Of a stretch of DNA of 64,000 nt, positions 60,949-64,000 are shown one piece after another. The position numbers and the translations under genes were made by a program. Each line of letters opens with the position of its first letter. Within the stretch, counting starts at the first letter, position 1. Source of the DNA: Kaistia dalseonensis (GTDB lineage Bacteria > Pseudomonadota > Alphaproteobacteria > Rhizobiales > Kaistiaceae); assembly GCF_030814715.1 (NCBI RefSeq), contig NZ_JAUSVO010000002.1, forward strand, positions 496,001 through 560,000, read 5' to 3'. The notes under the pieces were generated by a model, which worked only from the letters and a program-made list of their open reading frames with translations, was not told the DNA's origin and made no database searches.

Positions 60949-62166
60949 ATGAAAACCGCCGATCCCGAATTGATGCGCGCGATCAATCGCTTCCATGTGA
61001 TGGATGCGATTCGGCGCTTCGGTCCGATCGCGCGGGTTGAGATTTCCGACCGCACCGAACTCTCCGCCACGACGGTCTCGGCGATCACGGCGGCGCTGCT
61101 CGATGACGGCCTCATTATCACCCATCAGCTGGGCGGTATTCGCGACGCAGCACGCGGCCGGCCGCGTGTCATGCTCGAACTCAATCCGGCGGCAGCCTAT
61201 GTCGTCGGCGTCAAGCTCGCGCCGGACCAGATCACCATCGCCACCACCAACTTCCGCGCCGACGTGCTGTCGAGCCTGATGCTGCCGATCCGCCTGCAGC
61301 GCCAGCCCGTCTCGGTGATCGCCGATCTCGTCGAGGACGGCATCCGCCGCTGCATCACCGATGCCGGGCTGACGATGGACCAGATCTCGGGCGTGTGCAT
61401 CGGCCTGCCCGGCGTGGTCGAGCGCGTCGCCGGCATCTGCCGCGCCAGCCCGATCTTCGGTGAGAACGACGTGCCCTTCGCCGCCGAACTGACGGCCCGG
61501 CTCGGCGGCGTGGTCGCCACCATCGACAGCGACGTCAATCTGGTGACGTTGGCCGAGCACTGGTTCGGCCAGGCGCGCGGCCTCGACGATTTCCTCGTCA
61601 TTTCGGTGGAGCTCGGCCTCGGCCTCGGCATCATGCACAATGGCGAGCTGTTCCGTGGCGCGAACGGATTGAGCCCGGATCTCGGCGATCTCATGGTGCG
61701 GCCGCCGAGCGGCAACGGATCGGCGCGCCTTGCCAGCGTCGCCTCGGAGACCAGCATCCTCGCCGAGGCACGCGCCTGCCTTACCGGCACCGAGCACGAG
61801 CACGCCTTTCGGCTCGGGCGCGGCATGGAGAAGGTCGTGGAACTGGCCACGACGCGCGAGCCGCATATCATGGCGCTGCTGGAGCACGCCGGCGAAGCGC
61901 TCGGCTTCGCCATTGCCAATCTCATCACACTGTTTGCGCCGCCCAAGGTCATTCTGGCGGGGGCGACCCTTGCCGCCGGCGATGCGCTGGTCGAGCCGCT
62001 GCGGCGCACGGTGGGCGAATTGCTGCCGCCGAGCCTCGCGGACGTCGCCGATATCGTCGTCCATCACTGGAGCGACGACATCTGGGCGCGCGGCGCCGCC
62101 GCCATGACGTTGCGCGACCTCTATGGCGCGCCTTGGAACACCACAGGACCCGCCGTCCACCGCTGA
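60949..62166 (+). CDS. ROK-family transcriptional repressor (NagC/XylR-like)
   Basis: A 405-residue protein. The N-terminal HTH (residues about 5-60) reads MRAINRFHVMDAIRRFGPIARVEISDRTELSATTVSAITAALLDDGLI. A ROK sugar-binding domain follows from about residue 80. That domain has GVCIGLPGVVE, DSDVNLVTLAEHWFGQARG (in place of the kinase ND) and VSVELGLGLGIMHNGELFRG. The zinc CxCG cluster is absent, as in some ROK regulators. It faces the importer and precedes the Gfo/Idh/MocA gene by 37 nt, so it probably represses both sides. Confidence 0.92.
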   Translation: MKTADPELMRAINRFHVMDAIRRFGPIARVEISDRTELSATTVSAITAALLDDGLIITHQLGGIRDAARGRPRVMLELNPAAAYVVGVKLAPDQITIATTNFRADVLSSLMLPIRLQRQPVSVIADLVEDGIRRCITDAGLTMDQISGVCIGLPGVVERVAGICRASPIFGENDVPFAAELTARLGGVVATIDSDVNLVTLAEHWFGQARGLDDFLVISVELGLGLGIMHNGELFRGANGLSPDLGDLMVRPPSGNGSARLASVASETSILAEARACLTGTEHEHAFRLGRGMEKVVELATTREPHIMALLEHAGEALGFAIANLITLFAPPKVILAGATLAAGDALVEPLRRTVGELLPPSLADVADIVVHHWSDDIWARGAAAMTLRDLYGAPWNTTGPAVHR

Positions 62167-62203
62167 CGGCCGACGAGAACAAATCGCTTCAGGGAGAGAA
62201 CGA

Positions 62204-63304
62204 ATGGTTGAACGTGTTGGAATCGGGTTTATCGGCTGCGGCAATATCAGCTCCGCCTATCTGAAGGCGGCGGCCGGCTTTCCGATCCTCGATATCAGGG
62301 GCGTCGCCGATCTGAACGAGGATATCGCGCGCGCCCGTGCGGCCGAATTCGGCCTGAAGGCGGTCTCGATCGACGCGCTGCTCGCCGATCCCTCGATCGA
62401 CATCATCGTCAACCTCACCATCCCCAAGGCGCATGTCGAAGTCGGCCTCAAGGCGGTCGCGGCGGGCAAGCATGTCCATTCCGAAAAGCCGCTCGGCATT
62501 TCGACCGCCGAGGCCCGCCTGCTCGTCGAGGCGGCGAAGGCGAAGGGCGTGCGCCTCGGCTGCGCCCCGGATACGTTCTTCGGTGGCGCGCAGCAGACCA
62601 GCCGCAAGCTGATCGACGAAGGCGCGATCGGAACGCCGATCGCCGGCACGGCCTTCTTCATGTGTCCGGGCCATGAGCGCTGGCATCCGAGCCCCGCCTT
62701 CTACTATCTCAACGGCGGCGGCCCCATGCTCGATATGGGCCCCTATTACGTCACCAGCCTCGTCAACCTGCTCGGACCGATCGCGCGCGTCGCCGGCGTC
62801 GCGACCAAGCTGCGCGACGAGCGGCTGATCACGTCCGAACCGCTGAAGGGCACGAAGATCCCGGTCGAAGTCGCGACCCATGTCGCCGGGACGATGGAGT
62901 TCGTCTCGGGCGCCGTCGTCACCATCGCCATGAGCTTCGACGTCCCGCGCCACCTGCATAGCCCGATCGAGCTCTATGGCTCCGATGCGTCGATCCTGGT
63001 GCCCGATCCCAACTTCTTCGGCGGCGAGATCAAGCTCGCGACCGCCTCGGAGGACTGGCACGCGGTTCCGACCCAGCACGGCTATGCCGACGGCAATTTC
63101 CGCGTCATCGGCGTCGCCGACATGGCGGAGGCGATCCGCACCGGCCGGCCACACCGCGCCAGTGGCGATCTCGCCTTCCACGCGCTCGAAGTCATGGAGG
63201 CGTTCCAGCGCTCGTCCGACACCGGCACCCACATCACGATCGAAAGCCGGCCCGAGCGGCCGGCCGCCCTCGCCGTCGGCGTGCCCGTCGGCGCCATCGG
63301 CTGA
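62204..63304 (+). CDS. Gfo/Idh/MocA-family oxidoreductase (ThuB-like)
   Basis: A 366-residue NAD(P)-dependent sugar oxidoreductase starting MVERVGIGFIGCGNIS (AGGGAGAG 5 nt upstream). Rossmann motif GFIGCGNIS, EKP in HVHSEKPLGIS (the catalytic/binding Lys), and the C-terminal beta-sheet domain with YYLNGGGPMLDMGPYYVTSLVNLLG. Family members oxidise or epimerise pyranoses and inositols. Next to a ThuA-like gene, it fits a ThuB role in converting a disaccharide to, or from, its 3-keto form. Confidence 0.9.
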   Translation: MVERVGIGFIGCGNISSAYLKAAAGFPILDIRGVADLNEDIARARAAEFGLKAVSIDALLADPSIDIIVNLTIPKAHVEVGLKAVAAGKHVHSEKPLGISTAEARLLVEAAKAKGVRLGCAPDTFFGGAQQTSRKLIDEGAIGTPIAGTAFFMCPGHERWHPSPAFYYLNGGGPMLDMGPYYVTSLVNLLGPIARVAGVATKLRDERLITSEPLKGTKIPVEVATHVAGTMEFVSGAVVTIAMSFDVPRHLHSPIELYGSDASILVPDPNFFGGEIKLATASEDWHAVPTQHGYADGNFRVIGVADMAEAIRTGRPHRASGDLAFHALEVMEAFQRSSDTGTHITIESRPERPAALAVGVPVGAIG

Positions 63305-63332
63305 ATGAAATTCCAGAACAGGGAGTGAGACC

Positions 63333-63977
63333 ATGCGCGAGGCACTGATCGTCTGGGGTGGCTGGAGCGGCCACGAGCCGGAACAGGGCGCCCATATCAT
63401 CAGCGCGATGCTGGAGGAGGAAGGCTTCAAGACCTATGTCGAGAACTCGACCGAGGCTTTCGCCGACCCGGCCATCGCCGATATGAGCCTGATCGTCCCG
63501 ATCTACACCATGTCGAAGATCGAGAAGGAAGAACTGGCCAACCTGACCAAGGCGGTCGAGGGCGGCGTCGGCCTCGCCGGCTATCATGGCGGCATGGGCG
63601 ACGCTTTCCGCGAGGCGGTCGAATACCAGTTCATGGTCGGCGGCCAGTGGGTTGCCCATCCCGGCAACATCATCGACTACCATGTCGACATCACCCGGCC
63701 GGACGATCCCGTCATGGAGGGCCTGCCGGCGCGCTTCCCCTACCGGTCCGAGCAATATTACATGCATGTCGACCCCTCCAACGAGGTGCTCGCGACCACG
63801 ACCTTCAAGGGCGACCATGCCTATTGGATCGACGGCGTTGTCATGCCGGTGGTCTGGAAGCGCAAGCACGGCCAGGGGCGCGTGTTCTATTCATCGCTCG
63901 GCCATGTCGCGAGCGAGTTCGACGTGCCAGAGATGAAGACGATCCTGCGCCGCGGCATGCTCTGGGCCGCGCGCTGA
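63333..63977 (+). CDS. ThuA-like domain protein (trehalose utilisation family)
   Basis: A 214-residue protein starting MREALIVWGGWSGHEPEQGA (GGGAG 7 nt upstream), 28 nt after the oxidoreductase. It has the ThuA/glutamine-amidotransferase-like flavodoxin fold: LIVWGGWSGHEP, MSLIVPIYTM, GVGLAGYHGGMGDAFR, the His-rich HVDITRPDDPVMEGLP and HVDPSNEVLATT, and PVVWKRKHGQGRVFYSSLGHVASEFD. ThuA works with ThuB on trehalose/maltitol-type disaccharides. Complete; only 23 nt follow to the window end. Confidence 0.9.
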   Translation: MREALIVWGGWSGHEPEQGAHIISAMLEEEGFKTYVENSTEAFADPAIADMSLIVPIYTMSKIEKEELANLTKAVEGGVGLAGYHGGMGDAFREAVEYQFMVGGQWVAHPGNIIDYHVDITRPDDPVMEGLPARFPYRSEQYYMHVDPSNEVLATTTFKGDHAYWIDGVVMPVVWKRKHGQGRVFYSSLGHVASEFDVPEMKTILRRGMLWAAR

Positions 63978-64000
63978 CAGCACGGTCGCTCAAGCTCCCG

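Noticed and set aside
1-64000. tRNA, rRNA, CRISPR arrays, insertion sequences, prophage genes, riboswitches
   Set aside because: Looked for and not recognised: no transposase or integrase, no regular repeat-spacer pattern, no cloverleaf or conserved aptamer that I could identify by eye. Short ncRNAs could have been missed.

Overview
The window is GC-rich (codon third positions mostly G/C) and densely packed with sugar-uptake and sugar-catabolism operons. No rRNA, tRNA, CRISPR array, prophage or insertion sequence was recognised. The gene content fits an alphaproteobacterium of the Rhizobiales/Hyphomicrobiales living on plant or soil carbohydrates: many CUT1 and Dpp-type ABC importers, LacI/GntR/ROK regulators, ThuA-like and Gfo/Idh/MocA proteins, a FixK/FNR-like box and a BigR/SqrR-type ArsR repressor. 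The genus cannot be fixed from the sequence.

Layout. (1) 1-3177, minus: peptide/opine-type importer (family-5 binding protein, DppB-like and truncated DppC-like permeases) running off the left edge. (2) 4035-6280, minus: aldehyde dehydrogenase plus an acetoin/diacetyl-reductase-like SDR, with a FNR/FixK-like box upstream and a clear terminator downstream. (3) 6795-25000: the most distinctive part. It holds an SDR dehydrogenase, a phosphotriesterase-fold putative lactonase, two GH95 enzymes, a CUT1 importer, a GntR regulator, an LgoD/RspB-like zinc dehydrogenase overlapping a UxaB-like reductase, a LacI regulator, a GHL6/GH151-like putative fucosidase and a second, permease-less binding protein. 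Together these could carry an alpha-L-galactoside (or L-fuco-configured sugar) through aldose oxidation, lactone opening, 5-oxidation to tagaturonate and reduction to altronate. (4) 25313-31794: aldo/keto reductase, MFS carrier, cyclic-nucleotide-binding protein, metallophosphoesterase, stand-alone treZ and a small hydrophilic protein. (5) 31806-37482: thiol/sulfide module (DUF2892 protein, TrxC, SqrR/BigR-like ArsR, rhodanese) followed by an RND efflux pair. (6) 37542-43485: LacI regulator, CUT1 importer and GH32 fructosidase. (7) 43531-51761: formylglycine-generating enzyme, CUT1 importer, GH78 alpha-L-rhamnosidase and LacI regulator. (8) 51874-57518: GntR/UTRA regulator, NanE epimerase, ROK kinase and CUT1 importer (amino-sugar salvage). 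(9) 57568-63977: divergent CUT1 importer, ROK repressor, Gfo/Idh/MocA oxidoreductase and ThuA-like protein (disaccharide utilisation resembling thu).

Common theme: each locus pairs a binding protein and two permeases with a local regulator and cytoplasmic hydrolases or oxidoreductases. None of the five complete CUT1 loci carries its own ATPase, so they probably share one encoded elsewhere. The glycosidases (GH95 x2, GHL6-like, GH32, GH78) have no visible signal peptide, pointing to import of intact oligosaccharides or glycosides before hydrolysis. Start codons were chosen from Shine-Dalgarno spacing and family length and are noted where they matter.
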